This document shows, in pieces, positions 10,026 through 18,915 of a stretch of 64,000 nucleotides of DNA (the first letter of the stretch is position 1; each line of letters begins with the position of its first letter). The DNA comes from Hafnia psychrotolerans (lineage in GTDB: Bacteria > Pseudomonadota > Gammaproteobacteria > Enterobacterales > Enterobacteriaceae), in assembly GCF_014639435.1 (NCBI RefSeq), contig NZ_BMFZ01000001.1:544748-608747 (forward strand), read 5' to 3'. The notes beneath the pieces are model-generated. The model did not search any database, had not been told where the DNA came from, and saw only the letters and a list, made by a program, of their open reading frames with translations. The position numbers were made by a program, and so were the translations under genes.

Positions 10026-10955
10026 CTATCGCAGTGAAATGTGAGTGTCTTTTGCCTGTAAAGCCGTGACAAGTAGATCTTTCCCTGGTCCTTTAATCCA
10101 TTCGTCAAATCGTAACAGATGCCCGAACGTCTCTCTTAAAGCGGTCAGATCTGCATTTCCAGCCCCGCGGCCATCATCGATAACGGCTGACAGTCGCCCC
10201 AGAAAAGTATTTTCCTTGAGAAGCGTATCAGTGAAGCGTTGATAGTGAATGGATTTTCCGGCCGCCTGACTCAGAATCTTTTGTAAATCGATGCCGGTCA
10301 CTTCATCTCCGGCTATCTCGAGTGTTTGTCCGGCGAACTGCTGAGGGTGTTCAAAAAGATGGCCGACAATTTTCCCGATATCCTGTACTGCGATAATTTG
10401 GAAAGACTGATCAGGATGGACAAAGAATGAATACTTACCTTGCGAGAGCCCCATGCCGGGCAGTAACAGAAGCTCCATAAATGCTGCCGGGCGGATAATG
10501 GTATGGCGGATATCCAGAGAGCTGAGATATTCTTCAATTTCTGTTTTGCTATCGAAATGCCCCATCCCGGTCAGCCCTTTGCCAGCGGCACCCACCGATG
10601 TATAAACCAGATACTGAACATCTAGCTCAACGGCAATATCTGCGATAGTTTTTCCATAAAGCACTTCCTGCTCATCAGAAATCCCATAAAGCTCACCCTG
10701 ACCAGAACTGGGTTGAATGCTGAATACACCGTAGACGCCGGTCATGGCTGCACGAATGGAAGCTGAATCAGACAAATCGCCCTCCACAATCTCGGCGCCG
10801 GACGCAGCCAGTTGTTGCGCTTTTTTACTTTGTCGATCACGCACCAGCGCCCTGACTTTCCAGCCAGTGGACAATAATACCGATGCAACGGCACCGCCTT
10901 GCTGACCCGTACCACCGAAGATAAGGACAGTTTTACTCTGATGATTGAGATTCAT
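10026..10955 (-). CDS. NmrA-like NAD(P)-binding protein
   Basis: 309 residues. An N-terminal Rossmann motif, LIFGGTGQQGGAVASVLL, is followed by VRALVRD and EGDLSD, typical of NmrA/HSCARG and QOR2-like atypical short-chain dehydrogenases. YTSVGAAG occupies the usual active-site position without a Tyr-x3-Lys pair. It may act as a redox sensor or quinone reductase. It is divergent from an HxlR-family regulator 100 bases away, a common pairing. Confidence 0.8.
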   Translation of the reverse strand: MNLNHQSKTVLIFGGTGQQGGAVASVLLSTGWKVRALVRDRQSKKAQQLAASGAEIVEGDLSDSASIRAAMTGVYGVFSIQPSSGQGELYGISDEQEVLYGKTIADIAVELDVQYLVYTSVGAAGKGLTGMGHFDSKTEIEEYLSSLDIRHTIIRPAAFMELLLLPGMGLSQGKYSFFVHPDQSFQIIAVQDIGKIVGHLFEHPQQFAGQTLEIAGDEVTGIDLQKILSQAAGKSIHYQRFTDTLLKENTFLGRLSAVIDDGRGAGNADLTALRETFGHLLRFDEWIKGPGKDLLVTALQAKDTHISLR

Positions 10956-10984
10956 AGGTGTCTCCCTGTTATGTGAGACACCAG

Positions 10985-11036
10985 TAGTATACTATTTACA
11001 CCTGAATGCAATTAGGTACCAGGATGCTACCTGGTA
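10985..11036. promoter_or_regulatory. Palindromes between the NmrA-like and HxlR-like genes
   Basis: TAGTATACTA is a perfect 10-base palindrome at 10985-10994, and TACCAGG-N6-CCTGGTA is a perfect 7-base-arm inverted repeat at 11017-11036. Both lie in the 100-base divergent gap. They are probable HxlR-protein operators controlling both genes. Confidence 0.5.
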
Positions 11037-11055
11037 GCCGGGAGTATCCTTAGCG

Positions 11056-11406
11056 ATGTCGTCATCACCACAAAAACTGGAACACAGTCGCGTTGTTCTC
11101 GAAGAACTTACCAGCAAATGGACACTTTTGGTCCTGAATGAACTTTGCAATGAACCGATGAGATTCAATGCATTAAGGCGCGCCCTGCCTGATGTAACAC
11201 AGAAGGCGCTGACACAATGCCTTCGACGGCTTGAAGCCAGCGGATTTATATCGCGTACCGTGCTGAGTCTTTCACCTGTTGCAGTTATCTATGAGATTTC
11301 TCCCCTTGGTCGCTCTTTAGAACCGCATTTACAGGCAATTTTAAAATGGGCTGGTGAGCACAGAGAAGAAATTCAAACGGCTAAACATCGTTATTCATCG
11401 CATTAA
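11056..11406 (+). CDS. HxlR-family winged-helix regulator
   Basis: 116 residues, a normal length. The helix-turn-helix core reads KWTLLVLNELCNEPMRFNALRRAL, followed by the recognition helix (TQKALTQCLRRLEASGFI) and wing. The N-terminal cysteine that YodB/HypR-type members use for redox sensing, normally before the first helix, is replaced (EHSRVVLEEL), so a cysteine switch there is unlikely. It probably controls itself and the divergent NmrA-like gene through the palindromes between them. Confidence 0.85.
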   Translation: MSSSPQKLEHSRVVLEELTSKWTLLVLNELCNEPMRFNALRRALPDVTQKALTQCLRRLEASGFISRTVLSLSPVAVIYEISPLGRSLEPHLQAILKWAGEHREEIQTAKHRYSSH

Positions 11407-11640
11407 AAAATCGAGCGAACCAGGCCACCGTCACTTTCCCGCGCACTGCTGCTTTTGCAAGATGCCTGCTCATATTGGCTTAAGTTCTTTTCCTGCAAAG
11501 GGCGGTGTGGTGCCAGAAGGGGGCCTGGTAACGATGAGCCTGGTCGAATGAAGTTTGATTTTTTAAACTATGCTCGCTTCCTCTTATTGAATTTTTATGC
11601 TATCAGTTTGCATATATATTTAATTTAAAGCGAGGTTAGC

Positions 11641-11976
11641 ATGTCGACAGAGTCGCCGGTTAAGGCACAGTTTGAAGCCTATAATGCTCATGATATTGAA
11701 GCGTTCATGGCTTGTTTTTCAGAAGAGTTTAAAGGATATCGGATGCCCGCCGAAAGCCCTTCAACCATAGGAAAAGAATCATTACGTGAGTTTTACAACA
11801 ACAATCGTTTCAACAATCCAGAACTTAAAGCAGAACTTATTTCCAGAATCGTGCTAGGTAATAAAGTTTTCGATCACGAATTGATATATGGCTTGTCTCC
11901 CAACCCTTTGGAAAGCGTGGCTGTCTTCGAAGTTAAAAATGATCTCATTTCAACAGCATGGTTCTATTTTCCGTAA
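11641..11976 (+). CDS. SnoaL/NTF2-like small protein
   Basis: 111 residues from an ATG with GCGAGG upstream and a likely -10 (TATATATT). It has the NTF2-fold opening VKAQFEAYNAHDIEAFMACFSEEFKGYRMP and ends in a strand (TAWFYFP). Many such proteins are isomerases or lactone/epoxide hydrolases, but catalytic residues cannot be assigned. It is monocistronic, with a hairpin downstream. Confidence 0.65.
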   Translation: MSTESPVKAQFEAYNAHDIEAFMACFSEEFKGYRMPAESPSTIGKESLREFYNNNRFNNPELKAELISRIVLGNKVFDHELIYGLSPNPLESVAVFEVKNDLISTAWFYFP

Positions 11977-12050
11977 TGACAATTTTTATTGAGAGCCCAC
12001 TCTGGGGCAAGTTTCCTCTGTTACCTCAAGGGTTAGCGTGCTATCACATA

Positions 12051-12072
12051 TCCGCTTTTCGCTCAAAGCGGA
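12051..12072. terminator. Hairpin between the SnoaL-like and VOC genes
   Basis: TCCGCTTT and AAAGCGGA form an 8-base stem between convergent genes. No strong T run follows, so termination is only likely. Confidence 0.45.
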
Positions 12073-12118
12073 CCTTGATCGTAGCCGTGGGCAGTTTTGT
12101 GCCAGAAGAGGGCATTGT

Positions 12119-12556
12119 CTACCCACGAAGCCATGGAGTTATCGTAAGTCCGGTGAGCAACCCTTCAGGGCTGAGTAGGCGAGTGACTGTTTGCCCCCAG
12201 GGTTCTGTACGGTTAGCCACCAAGAGGCGATAACCTTTCTCGCTCAAGATCCTGGTCGCAGAATCGAGATCCCGTACCTCATATTCAATCCATCCTTGTG
12301 GTATCGGGTGCTCAGTTGGCCACTGCACTGCGCCAAAACATGAATTTGCGGCCTGTGATAGTGGCCAGACTGCAAAATGCTTAACGCCCTTCAACAGACC
12401 CTCTTCAGATAGCAGGTAATCGCAGTTACCCTCCATTGGCTTAAGCGGCAAACCGAGTGCCTGCACATAAAATTCGGCGCTGGATTCAGTATTCAGCGAG
12501 ATGGGCCCAAACCCAGCGACAAACAATACTTCAATTCCCGGTAAATTCTGCGACAT
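12119..12556 (-). CDS. VOC-family (glyoxalase/bleomycin resistance fold) protein
   Basis: 145 residues. The start VLFVAGFGPISLNTESSAEFYVQALGLPL is the first beta-alpha-beta module, and WIEYEVRDLDSATRILSEKGYRL starts the second, as in paired vicinal-oxygen-chelate modules. A Glu in the second half may be a metal ligand, but the substrate is unknown. A palindrome, GACTCA-N-TGAGTC, lies upstream at 12602-12614. Confidence 0.75.
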   Translation of the reverse strand: MSQNLPGIEVLFVAGFGPISLNTESSAEFYVQALGLPLKPMEGNCDYLLSEEGLLKGVKHFAVWPLSQAANSCFGAVQWPTEHPIPQGWIEYEVRDLDSATRILSEKGYRLLVANRTEPWGQTVTRLLSPEGLLTGLTITPWLRG

Positions 12557-12646
12557 GCCTGCTCCTTAATTGTCTGAAATCGAATCCTAAATTTATACTA
12601 CGACTCACTGAGTCACCACTTCTAATCTTGACATCTCAGTGCGGTA

Positions 12647-12670
12647 TGAGCGGCAACCAGATACCGCTCA
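12647..12670 (-). terminator. Hairpin downstream of the LysE-family gene
   Basis: TGAGCGG and CCGCTCA arms just past the stop of the minus-strand exporter. Weak T run. Confidence 0.4.
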
Positions 12671-12677
12671 TCCTTTA

Positions 12678-13298
12678 TTATTGCACGGCCATCGCCAGCC
12701 GAATTCCAACCGCAGTAAAGGCCAACGCCACCGCCCAACGAATGCCGGTCATGACCCGCTTATTTCCTAATACCCTCTGACTGACGGCCGAAGCGAAAAT
12801 GCCATACAGAGAAAATACAGCCAAAGTCATGGCGGCAAAAATAGCTGAAAGCATCAACATACTCCGTGTGGGATGTGCATCATTGGCGGCGACAAACTGT
12901 GGCAGAAAAGCCAAAAAAAATAACGACAGCTTAGGATTAAGAAGATTGGCCACGACCGCCTGCTGTATTAAGGCACGGTGAGATAAAGTTAATCCGAGGT
13001 GATCCACAGATAACAATCCCTTATCTCGCAGCGTTTGCCACGCCATAAACAGCAGATAAGCCACACCGGTATATTTGACGAGGGAAAATAACAACGGGCT
13101 GGCATGCAGTAAGGTGGCCAGGCCGGTAATAGCAGCCAGCATATGCGGCAATACGCCGAGCGTACAGCCCGCAGCGGCCATTATTGCGCTACGTGTTCCC
13201 TGCCGCAGGCCAGCAGAAAGCGTAATGATGGCGCCCGTGCCGGGCGATATGACGATCAGTAAAGAGGTCACCAGAAAATCATTATCAGGAATCAACAT
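12678..13298 (-). CDS. LysE/RhtB-family amino acid exporter
   Basis: 206 residues from the ATG at 13298, with GAGG seven bases upstream (frame open to 13310). Five or six hydrophobic segments are visible. The family motif is near the N-terminus (ISPGTGAIITLSAGLRQGTRSAIMAAAG), and NLLNPKLSLFFLAFLPQF is the conserved NPK segment in the middle. Inner-membrane efflux of amino acids or derivatives is expected. It lies downstream of the AraC-type regulator on the same strand, a common pairing. Confidence 0.88.
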   Translation of the reverse strand: MLIPDNDFLVTSLLIVISPGTGAIITLSAGLRQGTRSAIMAAAGCTLGVLPHMLAAITGLATLLHASPLLFSLVKYTGVAYLLFMAWQTLRDKGLLSVDHLGLTLSHRALIQQAVVANLLNPKLSLFFLAFLPQFVAANDAHPTRSMLMLSAIFAAMTLAVFSLYGIFASAVSQRVLGNKRVMTGIRWAVALAFTAVGIRLAMAVQ

Positions 13299-13387
13299 AT
13301 TAACCCTCACCGGAAGCTGAAAATAACCGCTTCAGTTTCAGATTAAGCGTTTTTGCTGTCTTGAATAAAATTGCAGAACAGGGGCAA

Positions 13388-14181
13388 CTAGACTTTAGAA
13401 CATTGTCGCGCGTACAGGCCCGGCGTATAGCCATAACTGCGGACAAACAGACGCGTCATGTGGCTTTGATCGGCAAACCCGCCAGCTATGGCTGCATCAG
13501 CCAAGCTCATTCCGCGTGTAATAAGCTGGCGTACCCAAGACAGACGCCGCTGCAAAAGATAGGCATGCGGGGTCATCCCGCTGTACTGCGTAAAAGCACG
13601 TAGAAACGTAAATTGACCCAGGCCAGCAATCGCTGCCAGCTCAGGAAGCGATACGGCACTTCCAGGCTCGTCGTCCATTCTTTCCTTCGCGTACAACACC
13701 CCTTTTAAGGGTAATTTCATCGGAAGTCTGGGAATTTGCGCCAGGGCCGAGGTCATGGTCAACATCGCCTCATCGGCGGCCAACCTCTCACTGTCGCCGT
13801 TAACACTGATAATGGCGCGATATAATCGATTAAAGTTTTCAGCCATGCAACGGTTAGTCAATACCGGCCGACAGATTTTCCCTCGGTAATATCCACAAAG
13901 CAGCGATTGATAAGCTCAGTATCAAAATAGAGCATACGCCAGGCCCGCGGACCGCCGAGAGGGGATCCGTCGTGAACTTCCCCCGGATTAACGGTAATGA
14001 TATCTCCAGCCATCGACTCGACATTGCCGCGCCCACTCAGTGATTTTTGCCCGCCGCTGTCCATCAAACCGATGCCGAACTGATCGTGAGTATGCCGCCC
14101 AAAGGAGAAATCGCTGTCGGCGTTTACCACCTCGACACCCGCGAGGGTACTGGGGAACAGTTGAATGGAATGTTGGCGCAT
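13388..14181 (-). pseudogene. AraC-family regulator with a frameshift
   Basis: Two adjoining minus-strand frames together make one full AraC-type regulator. The N-terminal cupin half (HTHDQFGIGLMDSGGQ, NPGEVHDGSP) ends prematurely at GKSVGRY just before 13858. The C-terminal half has both helix-turn-helix motifs (LPELAAIAGLGQFTFLRAF; SLADAAIAGGFADQSHMTRLF) and ends at 13388. The join near 13862-13868 is fixed by adding one C to GGCCGG, giving VGPVLTNR in one frame. This is a one-base loss in a short C run, real or a sequence error. Start 14181 is preferred over 14229. If real, control of the neighbouring exporter is lost. Confidence 0.8.
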
Positions 14182-14229
14182 GGTGTCAGACTTTTTCCTG
14201 TCGCAGTGGGTTGTGTTGAGCGAGCGCAT

Positions 14230-14602
14230 AATTGATGAATACGCCGATCAGGGTGCGATAGACTGTCTCGAGATGCTTTCTGACGGTTTTAATGGAGGAG
14301 AAATTCATTGGCAATCTCGGTAACGAGGACATGAGTTCGTTAGATTACATAAAATTTTGATTAAAACCAGTATGGAACATAAAGGGATGAAGCGGTGAAC
14401 ATCACGTGATTCTTGCTCAATATTCTTAACCCGTAAGCACTTACCCTGAATCACTTTAGCGTGCCATTCTCAGAGGGTGACTGACCCATCGGCACAGGAC
14501 CGACGACCTCTTTCAATCACGGGGCAGTTCTTTTCAGCACATCTCAACCCGGCGATAACATCGGTGGGCAAATCAGTGCTTTACTCTCTGTTAAACGACC
14601 GT
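14230..14602. other. Gene-poor stretch
   Basis: No gene is supported. A short plus-strand frame ending at about 14320 reads IIDEYADQGAIDCLEMLSDG and might be a fragment. The rest shows unsupported frames only. A helicase-like or phage origin was not seen. Confidence 0.3.
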
Positions 14603-14794
14603 TTAGGCCGTGGTATTGATATTCCGTCCGATCGCCGGGTTAGCAGGCAATGGTGGGATCGACTCGAGGATACTGGTTACCGTAGACTGTTGGTTATCCA
14701 GGGTCTTTTTTAGCAGAAGGGTGTTTACCTGATTACTGAGATCCTGGCTATCCAGACTGGTAGCCAGTGACGTAATTTGCGATACATCCATCAT
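14603..14794 (-). CDS. YjfB-family putative motility protein
   Basis: 63 residues from the ATG at 14794, with CAGGAG six bases upstream; a longer frame to 14971 is rejected. The family signature is clear: MDVSQITSLATSLDS at the start, VNTLLLKKTLD in the middle, and the proline-rich end LPANPAIGRNINTTA. The function of YjfB proteins is not established; they co-occur with flagellar genes in many bacteria. It is isolated here. Confidence 0.8.
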   Translation of the reverse strand: MMDVSQITSLATSLDSQDLSNQVNTLLLKKTLDNQQSTVTSILESIPPLPANPAIGRNINTTA

Positions 14795-15037
14795 GTTGCT
14801 CTCCTGTTCAATACAACCTAAAAAGGAACTGACCACGGCTTGGGCGCTTGGGAATAAGCTATGAATGGTTATCGGCATTTTGCAGAAAAACTTTAGAGGT
14901 GAATGGCGCGGTCTTCGCTGAAGACTATTGCGCAAATCAAAAAGCGGTTGCAGCCAGAGGGAACAGGTCAATAAAGCGTCATGTTATCAGTGGTTCATCT
15001 ACACTTTGCCACACTGGTCTTTATAGGAATAGGAAAG

Positions 15038-15241
15038 ATGAAACTCGACTGGCACAGCTCAGTGCTAACACGTACAACGATCGTGGATCAAAACTACAAA
15101 AATACACAAAATGTTCGTCGTTTTATGGTTGAGCAATGCGGAGAAGGCTTTCGATTCGATCGTGATTTCATGGCCTGGATACGAAATGGTACTGCAAAAA
15201 ATTTGGGTGATGTGGTGGATGAATGGAAGCGTAGGCATTAA
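15038..15241 (+). CDS. DUF6434-type small protein
   Basis: 67 residues from an ATG after AGGAAAG. It begins KLDWHSSVLTRTTIVDQNY and continues NVRRFMVEQCGEGFRFDRDF, then NGTAKNLGDVVDEW. This matches small enterobacterial DUF6434 proteins, which lie next to SAP-like DNA-binding segments in longer relatives. Function unknown. The frame is open upstream to 14981, without a better start. Confidence 0.7.
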   Translation: MKLDWHSSVLTRTTIVDQNYKNTQNVRRFMVEQCGEGFRFDRDFMAWIRNGTAKNLGDVVDEWKRRH

Positions 15242-15397
15242 TCGCTACGGCTAATAGAAACATTTTCGCCGGTCATCAACATCATGCAAATATTGTGCGT
15301 TATAACGGCCTGTGTTATTGTGCGTGGCTGCCAAAGTAAGCTAAGGCAATATTTTTCAGTATAATATGCTGTATTATATAAAGAAGGTGTGGAACGT

Positions 15398-15709
15398 ATG
15401 TGGAAAGGATTTATTCTGGTGATGGCTTGCGTGCTATTAAATGGCTGCGTTCAATATAGGTGGGATAAACTCGATGCCTCCGAGAATGACAGAACGATTC
15501 AATTGACGTCTTGCAAAGCCAAAGCGCTGAAAGATTTACCTCCTGATAATGTTATCCAAAGTTCAAACGTAACGAGAAAAGATAAAGATGGGAAAAAATA
15601 TACGGATAAAACGTATAGTACTGACGATGCTAATCGCTATAACCGTGATATTTTAATCGATGACTGCATGTACCAACACGGTTGGACCAAGACCGAAGTA
15701 CATAACTAG
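15398..15709 (+). CDS. Hypothetical lipoprotein
   Basis: 103 residues from the ATG at 15398 (a GTG at 15389 follows AAGAAGG and is an alternative). The signal sequence WKGFILVMACVLLNGC ends in a lipobox, so the product is likely lipid-anchored with Cys as first mature residue. The mature part is charged and has a Cys pair (TSCKAKALKDLPPDN ... DDCMYQHGW) that may form a disulfide. Function unknown. Confidence 0.75.
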   Translation: MWKGFILVMACVLLNGCVQYRWDKLDASENDRTIQLTSCKAKALKDLPPDNVIQSSNVTRKDKDGKKYTDKTYSTDDANRYNRDILIDDCMYQHGWTKTEVHN

Positions 15710-15958
15710 TTTTATCATGCTGATGAGCGCTTATGCTTAACGCTAAGCCATTTTTCACATGGTGACAGACAGTTTCTTATCTTTTAGTTATTTCCTGCTT
15801 AATGTTATCTCTGAATAACGGTCATATCTGCAATCCGCAGCATACCTGCGCACACTGCTGTTATCTATGCCGCTTCTGCAGGAAATAGCATGACAGCATT
15901 CAGTATCGGTAATGCCGGTACTATTGTGCGCCATCGCGAAACACGAGCGAGGATTTTG

Positions 15959-16564
15959 ATGAAAGACATGACTCAACAGATCGCCAACACCCTGAAAGCA
16001 ACACGCGCCCGCTACGGCTGGAGCCTGTCACTGACTGCAGCCAAAACTGGCGTCAGCAAAGCCATGCTTGGACAGATTGAACGAGGTGAATCCAGCCCTA
16101 CCGTTGCTCTCCTTTGGAAAATTGCCAGCGGGATGAATATTCCGTTTTCGGTGTTTATCTCCTCGCCGGAATTGCAAGAGGATGTTCTGCACCGAACCGG
16201 TATTCCGGCGCCGATCAGCTCGAGCGAAACGGCCATGCGGGTAACGCCTCTGTTTCCTTTTGATGCAACGCTTGGTTTTGAAGTGCTGGTGGTCGAGGTA
16301 GTTGCGGGTGGTTTTAGCGCATCGTCGCCTCATGAACGCGGAGTTATTGAGCATGTGATCGTGGTGTCTGGAGAGTTGGAACTGGATATCGACGGCGTGT
16401 GGCATCGGTTGTCCAGCGGTGACGCCATCCGCTTTGCCGCTGATTGTCCGCATGCTTATCGCAATAGCACTGCCGAGCTGGTGCGCTTTCACAATCTGAT
16501 TCACTATCCTGAACTGCCTGCCGGTGACAACCCCCGCGAATTGATTCAAAAAAATTCGATATGA
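15959..16564 (+). CDS. XRE-family regulator with C-terminal cupin
   Basis: 201 residues from the ATG at 15959, with GAGGA upstream; the frame is open to 15890. The N-terminal helix-turn-helix (SLTAAKTGVSKAMLGQIERGESSPTVALLWKIASGMNIPFS) is followed by a cupin (HERGVIEHVIVVSGELELDIDG, GDAIRFAADCPHAYRN). This is the SutR/PuuR-like HTH-cupin architecture, usually a ligand-sensing repressor. The target and ligand are unknown; the siderophore receptor lies 250 bases downstream but has its own Fur-type promoter. Confidence 0.85.
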   Translation: MKDMTQQIANTLKATRARYGWSLSLTAAKTGVSKAMLGQIERGESSPTVALLWKIASGMNIPFSVFISSPELQEDVLHRTGIPAPISSSETAMRVTPLFPFDATLGFEVLVVEVVAGGFSASSPHERGVIEHVIVVSGELELDIDGVWHRLSSGDAIRFAADCPHAYRNSTAELVRFHNLIHYPELPAGDNPRELIQKNSI

Positions 16565-16705
16565 TATTCAAAAAATTTGAATTTGTTTTTGAATGACTGA
16601 ATATCTCCCTTCAAAGGCGTTACAGACTGCGGAAAATCTCGCTTCCATCCTCATTTTATAAAAAAGCCTATTGGCGAATCGAAGCATAATGTTTAAAAAA
16701 AATTC

Positions 16706-16798
16706 TTGACAGGATTTTACTGCCCGTAAAGATATGTCAACTCTTGTTTGATAATGGTAATGTTTATCAGAATCATTACTAATTACATACATTATCAT
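16706..16798 (+). promoter_or_regulatory. Fur-regulated promoter of the siderophore receptor
   Basis: A TTGACA -35 lies at 16706-16711 with an AT-rich -10 about 17 bases on. A Fur box at 16750-16768 matches about 16 of 19 positions of GATAATGATAATCATTATC. A second ATTATCATT element lies near 16789-16798. The receptor starts at 16811, so iron repression is expected. Confidence 0.75.
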
Positions 16799-16810
16799 TC
16801 AGGGTTGACG

Positions 16811-18877
16811 ATGAAATATAACAAGATAGCCTCGGCGCTCGCCGTGATTCTGGCAGGAAAATTCGCTTACGCAGCAGATCAAACCATCGTGGTAACCGGT
16901 AACGTGCTGGGGGATTCCCGTGCCGAAGAGGTGAAAACCTGGGCCGGTAGCCGCACCGTGATAAGTAACGACCAATTGCAGAAAGGCGCAAACCGCACGT
17001 TGGATGATGCGTTACAACGCGTTCCCGGCGTGAAGATTCAGGACGAAACGGGCACTGGCGTGTTGCCGCAGATCGCGGTTCGCGGCCTTTATGACAGCCG
17101 TAGCGGCCGCGCACAAATCCTTGAGGACGGTATTCCGCTGGCATTAGCACCCTACGGTCAGGAAGGGATGTCGTTGTTCCCGGTGACGTTCTCTACTATC
17201 GACCGCATTGACGTCGTGCGCGGTGGGGCGGCGGTGCAGTATGGCCCGAATAACGTCGGCGGCGTGATCAACCTGATCAGTAAGCCTATCCCTGTGAAAT
17301 GGGAAAATGAAATCGGTGAGCGCGCTACCTTCTACGGCAAAGGGCGAAATCTGTGGGATACCTATCTGCGCACTGGCGGCATGCTGAATGATGATTTCGG
17401 GCTGCAGGTGGAAGCCAACCAGGTAAAAGGCAGTTCGTTCCGCGAGCACAGTGACAGTAAAGTACAAAACTTCCGCGTGCGCACCCTGTGGAATATCAAT
17501 GAAGACACCACGTTAAATCTTTCTTATCAGTACTATGACGCGCATGCCGATCTGGCTGGTGCGCTTTCCACTGCGGATTATCTGAGCGATCGCCATCAAA
17601 GTACTCGCCCGTACGATGATTATGACGGTCACACGAAGCGATACAGCGCGGTATACAACCAACAGTTGGGATCGCTCGGTTTCATCGATTCGGCGGAATT
17701 TAACTGGATGTTCTTCGGTCATGACTCAGACCGTGATTTCCATGTGGGCATGAGTAAAACTTCGGGGCAGAACTTCAACCCGGCGCTGCCTGCCGATATC
17801 GTGCAAAATTCGCCACGTAACTTCAAAGTATGGGGTACCGAGCCGCGTATTAGCCTGGATGTCGATGGTGACAAGGTGAACCAACGATGGATCATCGGTG
17901 GTCGTTTCGTCAGCGAAAAAGTGGATTATCAGGTGCGTCAGCAGACGCTGGCGACCGGTGTCACGACGGTGACGCGCGACTGGAGCTTTGATGATAAAGC
18001 CTGGGCGGGTTATATCAGCAACGCCGTGAAATTGTTCGACGATACCCTAACCATTACGCCGGGCATGCGCTACGAGAACGTCAGCGAAAAATATGTCGAT
18101 AAAACGAGCGGTCAGCGTACTTCTTCGCCGGATACACAGTGGCTGCCGGGGCTGACCGTGGGCTATCAGTTGGCACCTGCGTGGTTCCTGTATGCCGACA
18201 TGCAGAAGAGCTTGCGTCCTGCGCAAGTGACACAGATTGTGAAGGGCGGGGATGTCAGCTCAGAACTGGCGTGGAACTATGAAACTGGCGTGCGCTATAC
18301 ACCAATGGACAACCTCAGTCTGCATGCCGGTCTGTATCGTATCGATTATAAAGATCAGATCTCCTATGACAGCACCTCTGACAGCTACCTGAACATTGGT
18401 CGCACCCGTCATCAGGGCGTGGAGCTGGAAGGCTTCTGGAGTCCGGCAGCGGTCGACGGGCTGAAACTGCACGCCGGTTATGCCTATTTGCAAGCGGAGC
18501 AGCGTAACGGTGTCAACCGTGGTAAAGATGTGCCCTATGCTTCACGCACCCAACTGACACTGGATGGTAGCTATGAATGGCGGGGTACCACGCTATCACT
18601 GGCGAGTTACTACTTCAGTAAATCCTTTGCTGATGCAGCAAACTCGGTAAGCGAAAACAGCACCGGTTCGGTAGGCGAGATGCCGTCTTACTGGGTATGG
18701 AATACGCAAGTGAGCCGCGATTTGTATAAATCTGGCAGCACGGTAATGAATGGTTATATTGGGGTGAACAACCTGTTCAATCGTGACTACTGGTTCCGTG
18801 GTGTTGATACCAGTCCGTGGGGACGCCAACCGGCGCCAGGCCGTTCAGTGACCGCGGGTGTTAGCGTGAAATTCTAA
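16811..18877 (+). CDS. TonB-dependent ferric siderophore receptor (vibrioferrin/PvuA-like role)
   Basis: 688 residues from the ATG at 16811; the frame is open to 16748 across the Fur box. The signal peptide ends AYA-ADQ, followed by a TonB box-like QTIVVTG. The plug domain reads TLDDALQRVPGVKIQ, PQIAVRGLYD and IDRIDVVRGGAAVQYGPN. The beta-barrel ends in VSVKF with the terminal Phe typical of outer-membrane proteins. It is convergent with the binding-protein gene and next to the siderophore operon, so it probably takes up that ferric siderophore. Ligand identity is inferred from context. Confidence 0.9.
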   Translation: MKYNKIASALAVILAGKFAYAADQTIVVTGNVLGDSRAEEVKTWAGSRTVISNDQLQKGANRTLDDALQRVPGVKIQDETGTGVLPQIAVRGLYDSRSGRAQILEDGIPLALAPYGQEGMSLFPVTFSTIDRIDVVRGGAAVQYGPNNVGGVINLISKPIPVKWENEIGERATFYGKGRNLWDTYLRTGGMLNDDFGLQVEANQVKGSSFREHSDSKVQNFRVRTLWNINEDTTLNLSYQYYDAHADLAGALSTADYLSDRHQSTRPYDDYDGHTKRYSAVYNQQLGSLGFIDSAEFNWMFFGHDSDRDFHVGMSKTSGQNFNPALPADIVQNSPRNFKVWGTEPRISLDVDGDKVNQRWIIGGRFVSEKVDYQVRQQTLATGVTTVTRDWSFDDKAWAGYISNAVKLFDDTLTITPGMRYENVSEKYVDKTSGQRTSSPDTQWLPGLTVGYQLAPAWFLYADMQKSLRPAQVTQIVKGGDVSSELAWNYETGVRYTPMDNLSLHAGLYRIDYKDQISYDSTSDSYLNIGRTRHQGVELEGFWSPAAVDGLKLHAGYAYLQAEQRNGVNRGKDVPYASRTQLTLDGSYEWRGTTLSLASYYFSKSFADAANSVSENSTGSVGEMPSYWVWNTQVSRDLYKSGSTVMNGYIGVNNLFNRDYWFRGVDTSPWGRQPAPGRSVTAGVSVKF

Positions 18878-18884
18878 ACCCTGA

Positions 18885-18911
18885 TAAGCCCGCTCACACT
18901 GAGCGGGCTTA
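18885..18911. terminator. Bidirectional terminator between receptor and binding-protein genes
   Basis: TAAGCCCGCTCA and TGAGCGGGCTTA form a perfect 12-base stem with a three-base loop between two convergent stops. Confidence 0.85.
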
Positions 18912-18915
18912 GTGT

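Noticed and set aside
14477-14713. 78-codon plus-strand frame
   Set aside because: Its second half is antisense to the YjfB gene and the start is unsupported.
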